A stretch of 39,287 nt of DNA from Phenylobacterium sp. (GTDB lineage: Bacteria > Pseudomonadota > Alphaproteobacteria > Caulobacterales > Caulobacteraceae). Shown here in pieces: positions 15,457 through 24,814 of the stretch. Numbering within the stretch: position 1 is the stretch's first letter; the number at the start of each line of letters is the position of its first letter. The notes below the pieces were generated by a model, which was not told the origin of the DNA, ran no database searches, and saw only the letters and a program-made list of their open reading frames with translations. The DNA is taken from positions 1 through 39,287 of the forward strand of contig NZ_JAUXXE010000063.1 of the NCBI RefSeq assembly GCF_030681155.1, written 5' to 3'. A program made the translations under genes and the position numbers.

Positions 15457-18135
15457 ATGCAGCGCATCGAAATGCTTGAAAAAAACTTCGATCCCAAAAC
15501 CGCCGAGTCCCGCCTGTACGCCATGTGGGAGGCCTCAGGTGCGTTCGCGCCGACGTCCGACCCCGCGGCCGAGCCGTTCTCCATCGTCATCCCGCCGCCG
15601 AACGTCACCGGGTCGCTGCACATCGGGCATGCGCTGAACAATACGCTGCAGGACGTGTTGATCCGGTTCGAACGCATGCGTGGCAAGGCTGCCCTGTGGC
15701 TGCCGGGCACCGACCACGCGGGTATCGCCACCCAGATGGTGGTCGAGCGCCAACTGGCCGCCGCCGGCAATGTCAGCCGCCGCGACATGGGCCGTGAGGA
15801 CTTCATCGCCAAGGTCTGGGAATGGAAGGCCGAGAGCGGCGGGACCATCACCAACCAGCTTCGCCGCCTGGGCGCGTCCTGCGACTGGAGCCGTGAGCGC
15901 TTCACCCTTGACGATGGCCTGTCGGCTGCGGTCCGCAAGGTGTTCGTCACCCTGCACAAGCAAAAGCTGATCTACCGCGACAAGCGGCTGGTGAACTGGG
16001 ATCCGCACTTCCAGACCGCCATCTCCGACATCGAGGTCGAACAGCGCGAGGTCGACGGCCACTACTGGCACTTCGCCTATCCGTTGGAAGACGGCTCGGG
16101 CGAGATCGTCGTCGCGACCACCCGTCCCGAGACCATGCTCGGCGACACCGCCGTCGCGGTCCATCCGACCGACGAGCGCTACAAGCATCTGATCGGCCGG
16201 GCGGTTCGCCTGCCGATCGTCGGGCGTCCGATCCCGATCATCGCCGACGAATACGCCGATCCCGAAAAGGGCTCCGGCGCGGTGAAGATCACCCCGGCCC
16301 ACGACTTCAACGACTATCAGGTCGGCAAGCGCAACAATCTGCCGATGATCAACATCCTGACGGATGATGCGAAGATCAACGAGAACGGCCCCAAGGATTA
16401 TCAGGGCCTGGATCGCTTCGCCGCCCGCAAGAAGGTCATCGCCGCCTTCGAGGAATTGGGCCTGCTGCGCGAGGTCGAGAAGACCCGCCATGCCGTTCCG
16501 CACGGCGACCGTTCCGGTTCGGTCATCGAGCCCTACCTGACCGATCAGTGGTACGTTGACGCCAAGACCCTGGCCCAGCCCGCCATCAAGGCGGTGGAGG
16601 AGGGGCGCACCGTCTTCGAACCCCGCCATTGGGAGAAGACCTACTTCGAGTGGATGCGGAACATCGAGCCGTGGTGCGTCTCGCGCCAGCTCTGGTGGGG
16701 GCACCGCATTCCGGCCTGGTACGGCCCGGACGGCAAGATCTTCGTCGAGGAAACCGAGGCCGCCGCCCAGGCCGCCGCGCGTGAGCACTACGGCCGCGAC
16801 GAACCGCTGCGCCAGGACGAGGACGTCCTCGACACCTGGTTCTCGTCGGGCCTCTGGCCGTTCTCGACCATGGGCTGGCCGGAGAAGACCAGCGATCTGG
16901 AGCGGTTTTACCCGACCAGCACCCTTGTCACCGGTTTTGACATCATCTTCTTCTGGGTCGCCCGGATGATGATGATGGGCCTGCACTTCATGGGAGACGT
17001 GCCCTTCAACCGCGTCTTCATCAACGCCCTGGTGCGCGACGCCAAGGGTGCGAAGATGTCCAAGTCAAAGGGCAATGTCATGGACCCGCTGGAACTGGTC
17101 GACCAGTACGGCGCCGACGCCCTTCGTTTCACCCTGACGGCGATGTCCGGCCAGGCGCGCGACATCAAGCTTTCGACGCAGCGCATTGAAGGTTATCGGA
17201 ATTTCGGCACGAAGCTCTGGAACGCCACCCGCTTCACCGAGATGAACGGGTGCGCCCGAGCCGAAGGCTTCGACCCTGCTCTGGTCAAGAATACGCTCAA
17301 CCGCTGGATCGTCGGCGAGACCGCGCGCACCGTCCAGTCGATGACCAAGGCGCTGGACGCCTGCGCCTTCGACGATGTGGCCAACGGCCTCTATCGCTTC
17401 ATCTGGAACACCTATTGCGACTGGTACGTCGAGCTCGCCAAGCCGATCCTCAACGGCGCGGACGAGGCCGCCAAGGCCGAAACCCAGGCGACCGCAGCCT
17501 GGGCGCTCGACGTGATCTTGAAGATGTTGCACCCGGTCATGCCGTTCCTAACCGAGGAACTGTGGGCGCAGACTTCAGACCTCGGCGCCGCCCGCGCTGA
17601 AGGGATGCTGATCACCGCTCGCTGGCCCGATCTGGCCGAAAGCCTGGTCGACGCCGCCGCCGACGCCGAGATCGGCCTGATCATCGCCGCCGTCAGCGAA
17701 GGCCGCTCGGTGAAGGCTGAGTTGAACGTGCCGCATTCGGCCCGTCCGCCGCTGCTGGTCGTTGAAGCGAACGACGCCCAGCGCGCGGTGTTCGAGGCCA
17801 ACGCCGCGGTCATCGCCCAGACCCTGCGGGTGTCAGAGCTGCAGTTCGTGGCCTCGGCTCCCGAGGGCGCGATCCCGTTCGTGGTCAATGGCGCGACACT
17901 GGCTCTGCCGGTCGCCGAGTTCATCGACCTAGCGGCGGAGCGCGCGCGTCTCGCCAAGGAAATCGCCGGCCATGCGTCGGACATCGCCCACGTGAATAAG
18001 AAGCTGGGAAACCCGGCCTTCGTCGCCAACGCCAAGGAAGAAGTGGTCGAGGAAAACCGCGAACGCCTGGCCGAATCGGAAGCGGCGAAAGCCAAGCTGG
18101 AGCACGCACTCTCGCTGCTTGAGGCCGTGGTTTAA
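15457..18135 (+). CDS. valS: valine--tRNA ligase
   Basis: A class I aminoacyl-tRNA synthetase of about 892 residues that charges tRNA-Val and edits mischarged threonine. The HIGH motif is in PPNVTGSLHIGHALNNT near the N-terminus. The editing domain follows, with TTRPETMLGDTAVAVHP. The KMSKS loop is GAKMSKSKGNVMDP. An anticodon-binding helical domain and a C-terminal coiled-coil arm rich in Ala, Glu and Lys (last 65 residues) complete the protein. The ATG at 15457 is preferred because GAGGAAG lies 9 nt upstream; the internal ATG at 15472 (MLEKNFDP) has no Shine-Dalgarno sequence but is closer to many homologues. The gene has its own upstream region after the popZ terminator. Confidence 0.98.
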   Translation: MQRIEMLEKNFDPKTAESRLYAMWEASGAFAPTSDPAAEPFSIVIPPPNVTGSLHIGHALNNTLQDVLIRFERMRGKAALWLPGTDHAGIATQMVVERQLAAAGNVSRRDMGREDFIAKVWEWKAESGGTITNQLRRLGASCDWSRERFTLDDGLSAAVRKVFVTLHKQKLIYRDKRLVNWDPHFQTAISDIEVEQREVDGHYWHFAYPLEDGSGEIVVATTRPETMLGDTAVAVHPTDERYKHLIGRAVRLPIVGRPIPIIADEYADPEKGSGAVKITPAHDFNDYQVGKRNNLPMINILTDDAKINENGPKDYQGLDRFAARKKVIAAFEELGLLREVEKTRHAVPHGDRSGSVIEPYLTDQWYVDAKTLAQPAIKAVEEGRTVFEPRHWEKTYFEWMRNIEPWCVSRQLWWGHRIPAWYGPDGKIFVEETEAAAQAAAREHYGRDEPLRQDEDVLDTWFSSGLWPFSTMGWPEKTSDLERFYPTSTLVTGFDIIFFWVARMMMMGLHFMGDVPFNRVFINALVRDAKGAKMSKSKGNVMDPLELVDQYGADALRFTLTAMSGQARDIKLSTQRIEGYRNFGTKLWNATRFTEMNGCARAEGFDPALVKNTLNRWIVGETARTVQSMTKALDACAFDDVANGLYRFIWNTYCDWYVELAKPILNGADEAAKAETQATAAWALDVILKMLHPVMPFLTEELWAQTSDLGAARAEGMLITARWPDLAESLVDAAADAEIGLIIAAVSEGRSVKAELNVPHSARPPLLVVEANDAQRAVFEANAAVIAQTLRVSELQFVASAPEGAIPFVVNGATLALPVAEFIDLAAERARLAKEIAGHASDIAHVNKKLGNPAFVANAKEEVVEENRERLAESEAAKAKLEHALSLLEAVV

Positions 18136-18142
18136 GCACAAA

Positions 18143-18255
18143 CTCGTCATCCTCCGGTCAGCCGCAGGCTGATCCGGGGGACCCAAGCCGAGGTGCGAAA
18201 CTAACAAGGCTGCTTGGGTCCCTGGATCGTTTTTCGACGACCGGAGGATAATGAG
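18143..18255. repeat. interspersed palindromic element, copy 1
   Basis: An imperfect palindrome of about 113 nt. It opens CTCGTCATCCTCCGGTC and closes with GACCGGAGGATAATGAG. Nested inner arms are GATCCGGGGGACCCAAGC and GCTTGGGTCCCTGGATC. It occupies much of the 280-nt gap between valS and the acyl-CoA ligase gene. A close copy lies at 25278-25393. It could fold into a long stem at the RNA level and act as a transcript end, or be a non-autonomous repeat like REP/BIME elements. Confidence 0.8.
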
Positions 18256-18415
18256 CGTGGGTGTGAACAGCGCTGGGCTTAGCGCATTGGGCCGCCCGCA
18301 CTTTCGACGACCCCAACCTTCAAACGTCCGTTTGCCTCTGACGCTAGGTTATGCTTGTTCACCTACGACGACGCGGGCGCGTGAATGCCCGTGCGAGCAT
18401 TAGGAGAACCCGCCC

Positions 18416-20170
18416 ATGTCCGAGGCTGTGCTGCCCGCCGGTTGGCCCGCAATGTCCATCGCCCAGGCCCATGCGATGATCACGTCGCCGGGGACCCCGG
18501 CCGAGATGGAAACCGTTGTCATCAACGGCGTTCCGACCCGCACCTGGAAGAACCTGCCGCCATCTCTGCGCGCCATTGTCGAGTTGGGCCGCGCCCACGG
18601 CGAGCGGGTGTTCCTGGTCTATGAAGACGAGCGCGTCACCTTCGAGGCCTTCTACCGCGCGGTCGCGGCCTTCGCCGCGCAACTGGCTTCGGACGGCGTC
18701 AAGAAGGGCGACCGCGTCGCCGTGATCATGCGCAATCTGCCCGAATGGCCGGTGGCCTTCTACGCCGCCGCCTCGCTGGGCGCGATCGTCACCCCGCTGA
18801 ACGCGTGGTGGACCGGGCCGGAGCTGGAATACGGCCTGACCGATTCGGGCGCCAAGGTCGTGATCATGGACGCCGAGCGTTATGAGCGCCTGACCGAGCA
18901 TCTGCCGAACTGCCCCGACCTCGTCCGCGCCTATGTCAGCCGCGCGCGCGAAGAGATCGCCCACCCGCTGGTCGTGACCGTCGAGAGCGTGCTGGGGCAG
19001 GCGAACGACTGGCACAAGCTGCCCGACCAGCCGCTGCCGGACGTCGAAATCGCGCCCGACGACGACGCGACGATCTTCTACACCTCGGGAACGACCGGAA
19101 AGCCCAAGGGCGCTCTGGCGACCCAGCGGGGGGTGAACTCCAACATCATGGCCGGCGCGGTGGCCGGCGCCCGGGCCTTCCTGCGTCGCGGCGAAGCGCC
19201 GCCCCAACCCGACCCTGACGCGCCGCAACGCTCGTCGCTGATCTCCGTGCCCTTCTTCCACGTCACTGGCTGCTTCGCCGTTCTCAATCCTTCGCTGGCT
19301 GGCGGCGCCAAGCTGGTGATGATGCACAAGTGGGACGTGATCCGCGCCTTCGAGGTGATCGAGCGCGAGAAGGTCCAACAGGCCGGCGGCGTGCCGACTA
19401 TCGCCTGGCAGCTGATCGAGCATCCGGCCCGGGCTAACTACGACCTGTCCTCGCTGGAATCGGTGTCGTACGGCGGCGCCCCGTCTGCGCCCGAACTGGT
19501 CCGCAAGATCAAGGAAACCTTCCCCAAGTCCGCGCCCGGCAACGGCTGGGGCATGACCGAGACCTGCGCCACCGTCACCACCCACGGCGCCGAAGACTAC
19601 GCCAACCGTCCCGATAGCTGCGGCCCGGCGGTTCCGGTCAGCGATCTGGAAATCCGCGATCCGGCCGACGGCGTCACCGTCCTGGCCCCGAACGTCGTGG
19701 GCGAGCTATGGGCGCGCGGCCCGCAGGTGGTGAAGGGCTACTGGAACAAGCCCGAGGCGACGGCCCAGACCTTCGTTGACGGCTGGGTCCGCACCGGCGA
19801 CCTGGCGCGCGTGGACGAGGAAGGCTTCTGCTTCATCATCGACCGAGCCAAGGACATGCTGATCCGCGGCGGCGAGAACATCTACTGCATCGAAGTTGAG
19901 AACGTCATCTACGACCACCCGGCGGTGATGGACGCTGCTATCGTCGGCATTCCGCACCGTACGCTCGGTGAAGAGCCGGCCGCCGTCGTGACCCTGAAGC
20001 CGGGCGCCTCGGCCACCGAGGAAGATATCCGCGCCCACGTGGCCGAGCATCTGGCCGCCTTCAAGGTGCCGGTGAAGGTGAAATTCTGGCACGAGACCTT
20101 GCCGCGCAACGCCAATGGCAAGATCTTGAAGAATGAGCTGAAGAAGCTGTTCGAGGAGGAGCAGGCCTAA
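18416..20170 (+). CDS. acyl-CoA synthetase (AMP-forming fatty acid-CoA ligase)
   Basis: A 584-residue member of the ANL adenylating superfamily. It would activate a carboxylic acid with ATP to the acyl-AMP and then to the CoA thioester. Motifs in order: the phosphate loop YTSGTTGKPKG at about 222-232, the core GWGMTET, the aromatic/adenine region YGGAPSAPEL, RTGDLARVDEEGF (hinge region), and the C-terminal catalytic lysine in RNANGKILK. Length is normal for the class. AGGAG lies just before the ATG. tlyA starts 15 nt after its stop and is likely on the same transcript, an odd pairing. The acid it uses cannot be told from sequence; medium or long chain or an aromatic acid are all possible. Confidence 0.92.
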   Translation: MSEAVLPAGWPAMSIAQAHAMITSPGTPAEMETVVINGVPTRTWKNLPPSLRAIVELGRAHGERVFLVYEDERVTFEAFYRAVAAFAAQLASDGVKKGDRVAVIMRNLPEWPVAFYAAASLGAIVTPLNAWWTGPELEYGLTDSGAKVVIMDAERYERLTEHLPNCPDLVRAYVSRAREEIAHPLVVTVESVLGQANDWHKLPDQPLPDVEIAPDDDATIFYTSGTTGKPKGALATQRGVNSNIMAGAVAGARAFLRRGEAPPQPDPDAPQRSSLISVPFFHVTGCFAVLNPSLAGGAKLVMMHKWDVIRAFEVIEREKVQQAGGVPTIAWQLIEHPARANYDLSSLESVSYGGAPSAPELVRKIKETFPKSAPGNGWGMTETCATVTTHGAEDYANRPDSCGPAVPVSDLEIRDPADGVTVLAPNVVGELWARGPQVVKGYWNKPEATAQTFVDGWVRTGDLARVDEEGFCFIIDRAKDMLIRGGENIYCIEVENVIYDHPAVMDAAIVGIPHRTLGEEPAAVVTLKPGASATEEDIRAHVAEHLAAFKVPVKVKFWHETLPRNANGKILKNELKKLFEEEQA

Positions 20171-20185
20171 GGGCCTGAACAATCA

Positions 20186-20917
20186 GTGGGCCGAAAACGC
20201 GCGGATGTCGTCCTGGTCGAACGGGGCCTGTTCGACAGCCGCGCCAAGGCCCGTGCTGCGATAGAGGCTGGCGGCGTCGTCGTTGACGGCCGCACCTTGG
20301 CGAAAGCCTCGGAACTCGTGGACGAGGCGGCGGCCATCGAGGCCGTCGCCGCCCATCCCTATGTCGGCCGCGGCGCGCTGAAGCTATCCCACGCCCTGGG
20401 GCTATGGCCGGTTCTGGTCGAAGGCCGCACGGTTCTGGACGTCGGCGCGTCCACCGGAGGCTTTACCGAGGTCAGCCTCGAACGGGGAGCGGCCAGGGTC
20501 TACGCCGTCGATGTCGGACGCGGCCAACTCCATCCCAAGCTGGCCGGCGATCCGCGTGTGGTGGGGTTGGAGGGCGTCGACGCCCGCAACCTGACCGCGG
20601 CCATGATCCCGGTGGCGCCGGACCTGATCGTCACCGACGTCAGCTTCATCGGCCTGGCCAAGGTCCTGCCGGCCGCATTGCGCCTTGCGACCTTCGGCGC
20701 CGACCTGGTCGCGCTGGTGAAACCGCAGTTCGAGGTCGGTCCCGACAATGTGGGGAAGGGCGGACTGGTCAAGGACGAGGCCGCCCGCGCCCAAGCCCTG
20801 GACGATGTGGTCGAGTTTCTACGCGGATCGGGCTGGATCGTCCGGGCCACCGCCGACAGCCCGATCACCGGCGGCGACGGCAATCACGAATATCTGCTCT
20901 GGGCCCAGAGGATCTGA
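20186..20917 (+). CDS. tlyA: TlyA family rRNA 2'-O-methyltransferase
   Basis: A 243-residue protein with an N-terminal S4 RNA-binding domain (residues about 3-65, with the typical VERGLFDSRAKARAAI) and an FtsJ/RrmJ-type SAM methyltransferase domain. Motif I is LDVGASTGGFTEV. The K-D-K-E catalytic tetrad can be placed at LKLSHAL, TDVSFIG, VKPQFE and NHEYLLW. TlyA enzymes 2'-O-methylate cytidines in 16S and 23S rRNA; many genomes label them haemolysin A. The GTG start lies 15 nt after the acyl-CoA ligase stop. A bidirectional terminator follows at 20926. Confidence 0.93.
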   Translation: MGRKRADVVLVERGLFDSRAKARAAIEAGGVVVDGRTLAKASELVDEAAAIEAVAAHPYVGRGALKLSHALGLWPVLVEGRTVLDVGASTGGFTEVSLERGAARVYAVDVGRGQLHPKLAGDPRVVGLEGVDARNLTAAMIPVAPDLIVTDVSFIGLAKVLPAALRLATFGADLVALVKPQFEVGPDNVGKGGLVKDEAARAQALDDVVEFLRGSGWIVRATADSPITGGDGNHEYLLWAQRI

Positions 20918-20925
20918 CCCACGAA

Positions 20926-20960
20926 AAAGCCGCCTGCGGTGAGGCAGGCGGCTTTCTATA
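20926..20960. terminator. bidirectional intrinsic terminator
   Basis: AAAGCCGCCTGC (20926-20937) and GCAGGCGGCTTT (20944-20955) form a perfect 12-bp stem with loop GGTGAG. An A tract precedes it and a T-rich tract follows it, so it can work on both strands. It lies between the convergent tlyA and glycine-zipper genes. Confidence 0.88.
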
Positions 20961-20976
20961 GGGTTCAGGCGAAAGC

Positions 20977-21564
20977 CTAATCGACGACCTGATAATTGCC
21001 GTTGGAGTCCGGGCAGACCCGCACCAAGCGCTTCTGGGTTCGGCCGTCAGGCAGGTAGATCGGGCTTTCGGCGAGGCTGCAGCCGTCGGTGGCGGCCGGC
21101 GCCTGGTTGGTCACGTTGTAGCTGTCGCCGCGATAGTAGGGATCGGGACGATACTGGTTCGACTGGGCGTAGTAGCCGTTTTCATAGCGCTGACCGTAGT
21201 TCGCGCCGTTGTTGTAGGCCGCGCGCGGCGGGGCTCGATAGGCGTTGTTGCAGGCTGCCGAGCGGTTGCCGACAACGCCGCCGCCCAGCGCGCCGAGCGC
21301 GCCGCCGAGCAGGGCGCCTTCAGTCCGCGCGTTGCGGGCCGCGGCGTTCGAACCGATGACGGCGCCCAGAGCGCCGCCGACCAGAGCCCCGACGGTGCTG
21401 CGATTGGTCGTGTCGCGCTGGCAGGGATCATAATAGCCGCCATTGCCATAGTAGCCGGCCGATTGGGCCGCCGCGAAGGTCGGGACCGAGGCCGCGGCGC
21501 TCAGCGCCATGACGCCGGCGACGCCCGCGAGGGTACTCTTGGCGAAGGTCGAACGGAAGTTCAT
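20977..21564 (-). CDS. secreted glycine-zipper protein
   Basis: A 195-residue exported protein. A long signal peptide covers about residues 1-33, ending VPTFAAAQ. A 2TM glycine zipper follows: VGALVGGALGAVIGSNAA and TEGALLGGALGALGGG. The rest is a Tyr/Asn-rich linker (GYYAQSNQYRPDPYY) and a C-terminal segment with two Cys (DGCSLAESP and VRVCPDSNG) that could pair. Such proteins are envelope-associated and of unknown function. The start MNFRSTFAK is chosen because the upstream in-frame codons are not signal-like. It lies 41 nt downstream of a paralogue and probably shares its transcript. Confidence 0.82.
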   Translation of the reverse strand: MNFRSTFAKSTLAGVAGVMALSAAASVPTFAAAQSAGYYGNGGYYDPCQRDTTNRSTVGALVGGALGAVIGSNAAARNARTEGALLGGALGALGGGVVGNRSAACNNAYRAPPRAAYNNGANYGQRYENGYYAQSNQYRPDPYYRGDSYNVTNQAPAATDGCSLAESPIYLPDGRTQKRLVRVCPDSNGNYQVVD

Positions 21565-21605
21565 CTGTTTACTGCCCTGTTGGGATGATCGGTGGAAAGG
21601 GGGCC

Positions 21606-22031
21606 TTAGGCCCGTCCGCTCGGCCGCCAGACGCCATCGCGCCCACGGCAAACTTCAAAGCTCTGATTGCGGCCCTCGTAGCGCTCCTGGACCCAGCGGC
21701 AGTTGCTGCGCTGGTAGGAGCTACGCGCGACCCGCTTGGGATAGGAGCTGCACTGGACGTTGCGTTTGGCGATCTGGTGGCCGGCGACCGCGCCGACAAC
21801 CCCGCCCAGAACGGCGCCTTCGGTCTTGGCGCCGTTGCCGGCCACCGCGCCACCCAGCAGCGCGCCCGACAGGCCGCCGATCACCGTGCCCTTGTTGGCC
21901 GATTGGCGTTGCTGTTCGCGGCAGACGTCGCCCGAGCCATAGCTGCGGCCCTGCGCCGCGGCGAAGGTCGGGACCATCATGCTAGACGCTGCAATGGCGG
22001 CGATGGCGGTGAAGGTAAGGGCGCGTTTCAT
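21606..22031 (-). CDS. secreted glycine-zipper protein, paralogue of the next gene
   Basis: A 141-residue exported protein. The signal peptide spans about residues 1-27 and ends MVPTFAAAQ, nearly the same as in the neighbour. The glycine zipper is GTVIGGLSGALLGGAVAG and TEGAVLGGVVGAVAGH. The C-terminal part is basic with several Cys (NVQCSSYPK, SNCRWVQ, FEVCRGRDG). GGAGAT lies 8 nt before the ATG at 22031. The two genes look like a tandem duplication that kept the signal and zipper but diverged at the C-terminus. Function is unknown; an outer-membrane or periplasmic location is inferred. Confidence 0.82.
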   Translation of the reverse strand: MKRALTFTAIAAIAASSMMVPTFAAAQGRSYGSGDVCREQQRQSANKGTVIGGLSGALLGGAVAGNGAKTEGAVLGGVVGAVAGHQIAKRNVQCSSYPKRVARSSYQRSNCRWVQERYEGRNQSFEVCRGRDGVWRPSGRA

Positions 22032-22202
22032 CGTAGATCTCCAGTAATTCGCGAGGCGGCGCCGGAGCCTCGCCTGCTGTAGAGAGAGTGGCTGAACGAA
22101 TCTGAACGCTGCTTGAGCGGCCTGTTCATCTTCGTTCATGTGGCGTTGCGCCTTGGCCCGCTTGGGCTTTTGGGGCGCAGGAATACGAAAACGAGCTAGA
22201 GC

Positions 22203-23492
22203 ATGAGAACTTCCCGGCGGCCCAATAGAGCCCGTCCTGCAGATGTGGCGACCAGCCCCGCCGTCGAGGTGGTGATCGAGGCTGTAGGCGGCGAAGGCGA
22301 CGGCATTGCGGCCGGTCCGCTCTATGCGCCCTTCACCTTGCCGGGGGAGCGCGTGCGTCTGGCCGCCGGCGGCCAGCGCCGGGAGCTCGAAGCCGTTCTG
22401 GAAGCCAGCCCCCAGCGTGTGACGCCGCCTTGCCAGCATTTCGGCGTCTGCGGTGGCTGCGCCCTGCAGCACTGGGAGCATGGCGCCTATCTGGAGTGGA
22501 AGGTTGATCGCCTGGTCCGCACCCTGGCGCGGGAGCGGATCGAGACGCAGGTCCTGCCGGCCTTCGCTGCGGCCCCGGCCAGCCGCCGTCGCCTGTCGCT
22601 GCACGCCCGCCCGGGCCGCAAGGACGCCGCGCGCCTGGGCTTCAAGGGCCGCAAATCCTGGGATGTGATCGACATCGCAGAATGCCCGATCGCCGACCCG
22701 CGGCTTGAGGCGGCTCTGCCGGCGCTGCGCCGCCTGGCCGTGCCGCTGTTCGAGCATTCGAAATCCGCGCCCACCCTTCACGTGACCCTCACCGACACCG
22801 GCATCGACGTCGACATCAGCGGGGTCGAACGCAAGAGCGGCGGCCTGTCGGCCGACGCCCGCATGCGTTTGGCCGAGATCGCCGGCGAGGCCGATTTCGC
22901 GCGCGTCACGCTGGACGGCGAAATGGCATATCTCGCCCGCCAACCGACCGTGCGGATGGGGCAGGCGACTGTCGCCCTGCCGGCAGGCGGCTTCCTGCAG
23001 GCCGTGCCCGAGGCCGAACTCGCCATGGCCAATATGGCGGTCGAGGCCGCGACCGGCGCCGAGCGCATCGCCGACCTCTTCTGCGGGGCCGGCGCCTTCA
23101 CCTTCCATCTGGCCAAGCTCGCCCCCGTGCTTGCGGTGGACAGCTCCGCCCCGGCGATCCGCTCGCTGATCGGTGCGCTTGGCACGGCGCCCGGACTGCA
23201 TGGCGTGGTCGCCGAGGCCCGTGACCTGGCCCGTCGCCCGGTCCTCGCCGCCGAACTGAAGCGCATCGACACCGTACTCTTCGACCCGCCACGCGCCGGC
23301 GCGGCCGAACAGTGCGCCGAACTCGCCAGTTCCAAGGTCTCGCGGGTGATTGGAGTGTCCTGCAACCCGGCTACCTTCGTCCGTGACGCCCGGATCCTGG
23401 CCGACGCCGGCTTCACCCTCGACCGGCTGCTGCCCGTCGACCAGTTCCTCTGGTCGCCGCATATCGAGCTGGTGGCGGTGTTCAACCGCTAG
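22203..23492 (+). CDS. RlmD/RumA-type 23S rRNA (uracil-5-)-methyltransferase
   Basis: A 429-residue SAM-dependent RNA methyltransferase. A TRAM-like N-terminal region is followed by the iron-sulphur cysteines CQHFGVCGGC (Cys77, Cys83, Cys86), with a fourth in IAECPIAD. The SAM motif is IADLFCGAGAFTFHL. The DPPRAGA motif and the catalytic nucleophile in VIGVSCNPATFVRDA (about Cys387) follow. Members make 5-methyluridine in 23S rRNA; which position is modified is not readable, since alphaproteobacteria often have one generic enzyme. The upstream region is shared divergently with the glycine-zipper genes. A palindromic element follows the stop. Confidence 0.92.
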   Translation: MRTSRRPNRARPADVATSPAVEVVIEAVGGEGDGIAAGPLYAPFTLPGERVRLAAGGQRRELEAVLEASPQRVTPPCQHFGVCGGCALQHWEHGAYLEWKVDRLVRTLARERIETQVLPAFAAAPASRRRLSLHARPGRKDAARLGFKGRKSWDVIDIAECPIADPRLEAALPALRRLAVPLFEHSKSAPTLHVTLTDTGIDVDISGVERKSGGLSADARMRLAEIAGEADFARVTLDGEMAYLARQPTVRMGQATVALPAGGFLQAVPEAELAMANMAVEAATGAERIADLFCGAGAFTFHLAKLAPVLAVDSSAPAIRSLIGALGTAPGLHGVVAEARDLARRPVLAAELKRIDTVLFDPPRAGAAEQCAELASSKVSRVIGVSCNPATFVRDARILADAGFTLDRLLPVDQFLWSPHIELVAVFNR

Positions 23493-23513
23493 CGCGGCAA
23501 TTCATCTCCCCAT

Positions 23514-23627
23514 GGTTCGTCATGGCCGGCCTATTGTGCCGGCCATCCATAGACTCCGCGGTCGGGGATTCACCAGGACGGTCTGTGCGTATGGATCCCC
23601 GGGAAAATCGCCCGGGGATGACGAACC
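23514..23627. repeat. interspersed palindromic element, variant copy
   Basis: An imperfect palindrome of 114 nt that opens GGTTCGTCAT and closes ATGACGAACC. Inner stems are GGCCGGCctattgtGCCGGCC and CCCCGGGaaaatcgCCCGGGG. Its length and TCGTCAT/ATGACGA ends match the elements at 18143 and 25278, but the inner sequence differs. It fills the gap between the convergent methyltransferase and radical SAM genes. Confidence 0.75.
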
Positions 23628-23651
23628 TGGAGGCAGGGGGGCTGACCTCCG

Positions 23652-24737
23652 TCACCCCCCGAACAGATCGCCCTGATCCCCGGCCTTCGGCGGGACCTTG
23701 AACAGCGACAGATCCAGGCCGTCATAGCGGGCGTTCAGGCCATAACGTTTCTTGGCCCGCTGGAATCTTTGCGACATCAGTTCGGCGATCGGCCCTTCGC
23801 CCCGCATCCGCTTGCCCCACTCGGCGTCGTAGTCGAGCCCGCCGCGCATCTGGCGCACCAACGACATCACCCGGCTGGCGCGGTCAGGGTGATCGGTGGC
23901 CAGCCACTCACGGAACAGGTCCTTGATCTCCAGCGGCAGTCGCAAGGCGACATAGCCCGCGCCCCGAGCGCCGGCCTCGGCCGCTCGTTCGAGCACCGCC
24001 TCCATCTCATGGTCGTTCAGGCCCGGAATGGCCGGCGCGAACATCACCGTCACCGGAACGCCGGCGTCCGCCAGCGCCTTGATCGCCCCGATCCGGCGTT
24101 CGGGCGTGGCCGCGCGCGGCTCCATGCTGCGGGCGAGCTTGCGATCCAGCGTCGTCACCGAGATCGCCACTCGGCACAGGTTCTTGCTCGCCGTCGCCGC
24201 CAGTATGTCGATGTCGCGCAAGATCAGCGCCGACTTGGTGATGATCGAGAACGGGTGATTGAAGCGCTCGAGCACCTCCAGCACCTGCCGGGTCACCCGC
24301 GCCGTGCGCTCCTGCGGCTGATAGGGATCGGTGTTGCCGCCGATGTGGATGAACTGTGGCTCGTAGCGCGGCGCCGACAGTTCGCGTTCAAGCAGCTTGC
24401 CGGCCTCCGGCTTGAAGAACAGTTGGCTCTCGAAGTCCAAGCCCGGCGACAGGCCCATATAGGCGTGGGCGGGGCGAGCGTAGCAGTAGATACAGCCATG
24501 CTCGCAGCCGCGATAGGGATTGATCGAGCGCGAGAACCCGACGTCGGGACTCGTGTTCTTCGAGATGATCGTCTTGGCCTTCTCGGCCGTGAGCGTCGTC
24601 TTTAGCTGTTGGGGCTCGGCGTCCCCCAACGTCCAGCCGTCGTCGAAAGCCTCGCGCGCCTGGCTCTCGAAGCGCCCGCTGGCGTTGGACCGCGCGCCGC
24701 GTCCTCGCACCGTGATCTGCTGGGTGAATGTGCTCAC
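23652..24737 (-). CDS. PA0069-family radical SAM protein
   Basis: A 361-residue radical SAM enzyme. The cluster motif is CEHGCIYC with Cys78, Cys82 and Cys85 (CxxxCxxC), preceded by GFSRSINPYRG and followed by YARPAHAYMGLSPGLDFE. Downstream are GGNTDPYQPQE and VMFAPAIPGLND. This is the pattern of the PA0069/Rv2578c group, distantly related to spore photoproduct lyase. Its reaction is not known to me. The length is normal. It is divergent from a short glycosyltransferase-like gene (77 nt between starts). Confidence 0.9.
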   Translation of the reverse strand: MSTFTQQITVRGRGARSNASGRFESQAREAFDDGWTLGDAEPQQLKTTLTAEKAKTIISKNTSPDVGFSRSINPYRGCEHGCIYCYARPAHAYMGLSPGLDFESQLFFKPEAGKLLERELSAPRYEPQFIHIGGNTDPYQPQERTARVTRQVLEVLERFNHPFSIITKSALILRDIDILAATASKNLCRVAISVTTLDRKLARSMEPRAATPERRIGAIKALADAGVPVTVMFAPAIPGLNDHEMEAVLERAAEAGARGAGYVALRLPLEIKDLFREWLATDHPDRASRVMSLVRQMRGGLDYDAEWGKRMRGEGPIAELMSQRFQRAKKRYGLNARYDGLDLSLFKVPPKAGDQGDLFGG

Positions 24738-24814
24738 CGTTGCATTCTAGAACAGTGAAGGAACAAAACAAGAACTCTATTGACGCGGCCGACGAACGGC
24801 CGCCTCAAAGGGAC

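Noticed and set aside
22032..23462. A long minus-strand open frame running through the RlmD-type gene and joined to the glycine-zipper gene.
   Set aside because: It is antisense to a well-supported methyltransferase, has no conserved motif, and the signal peptide of the zipper protein begins cleanly at 22031.
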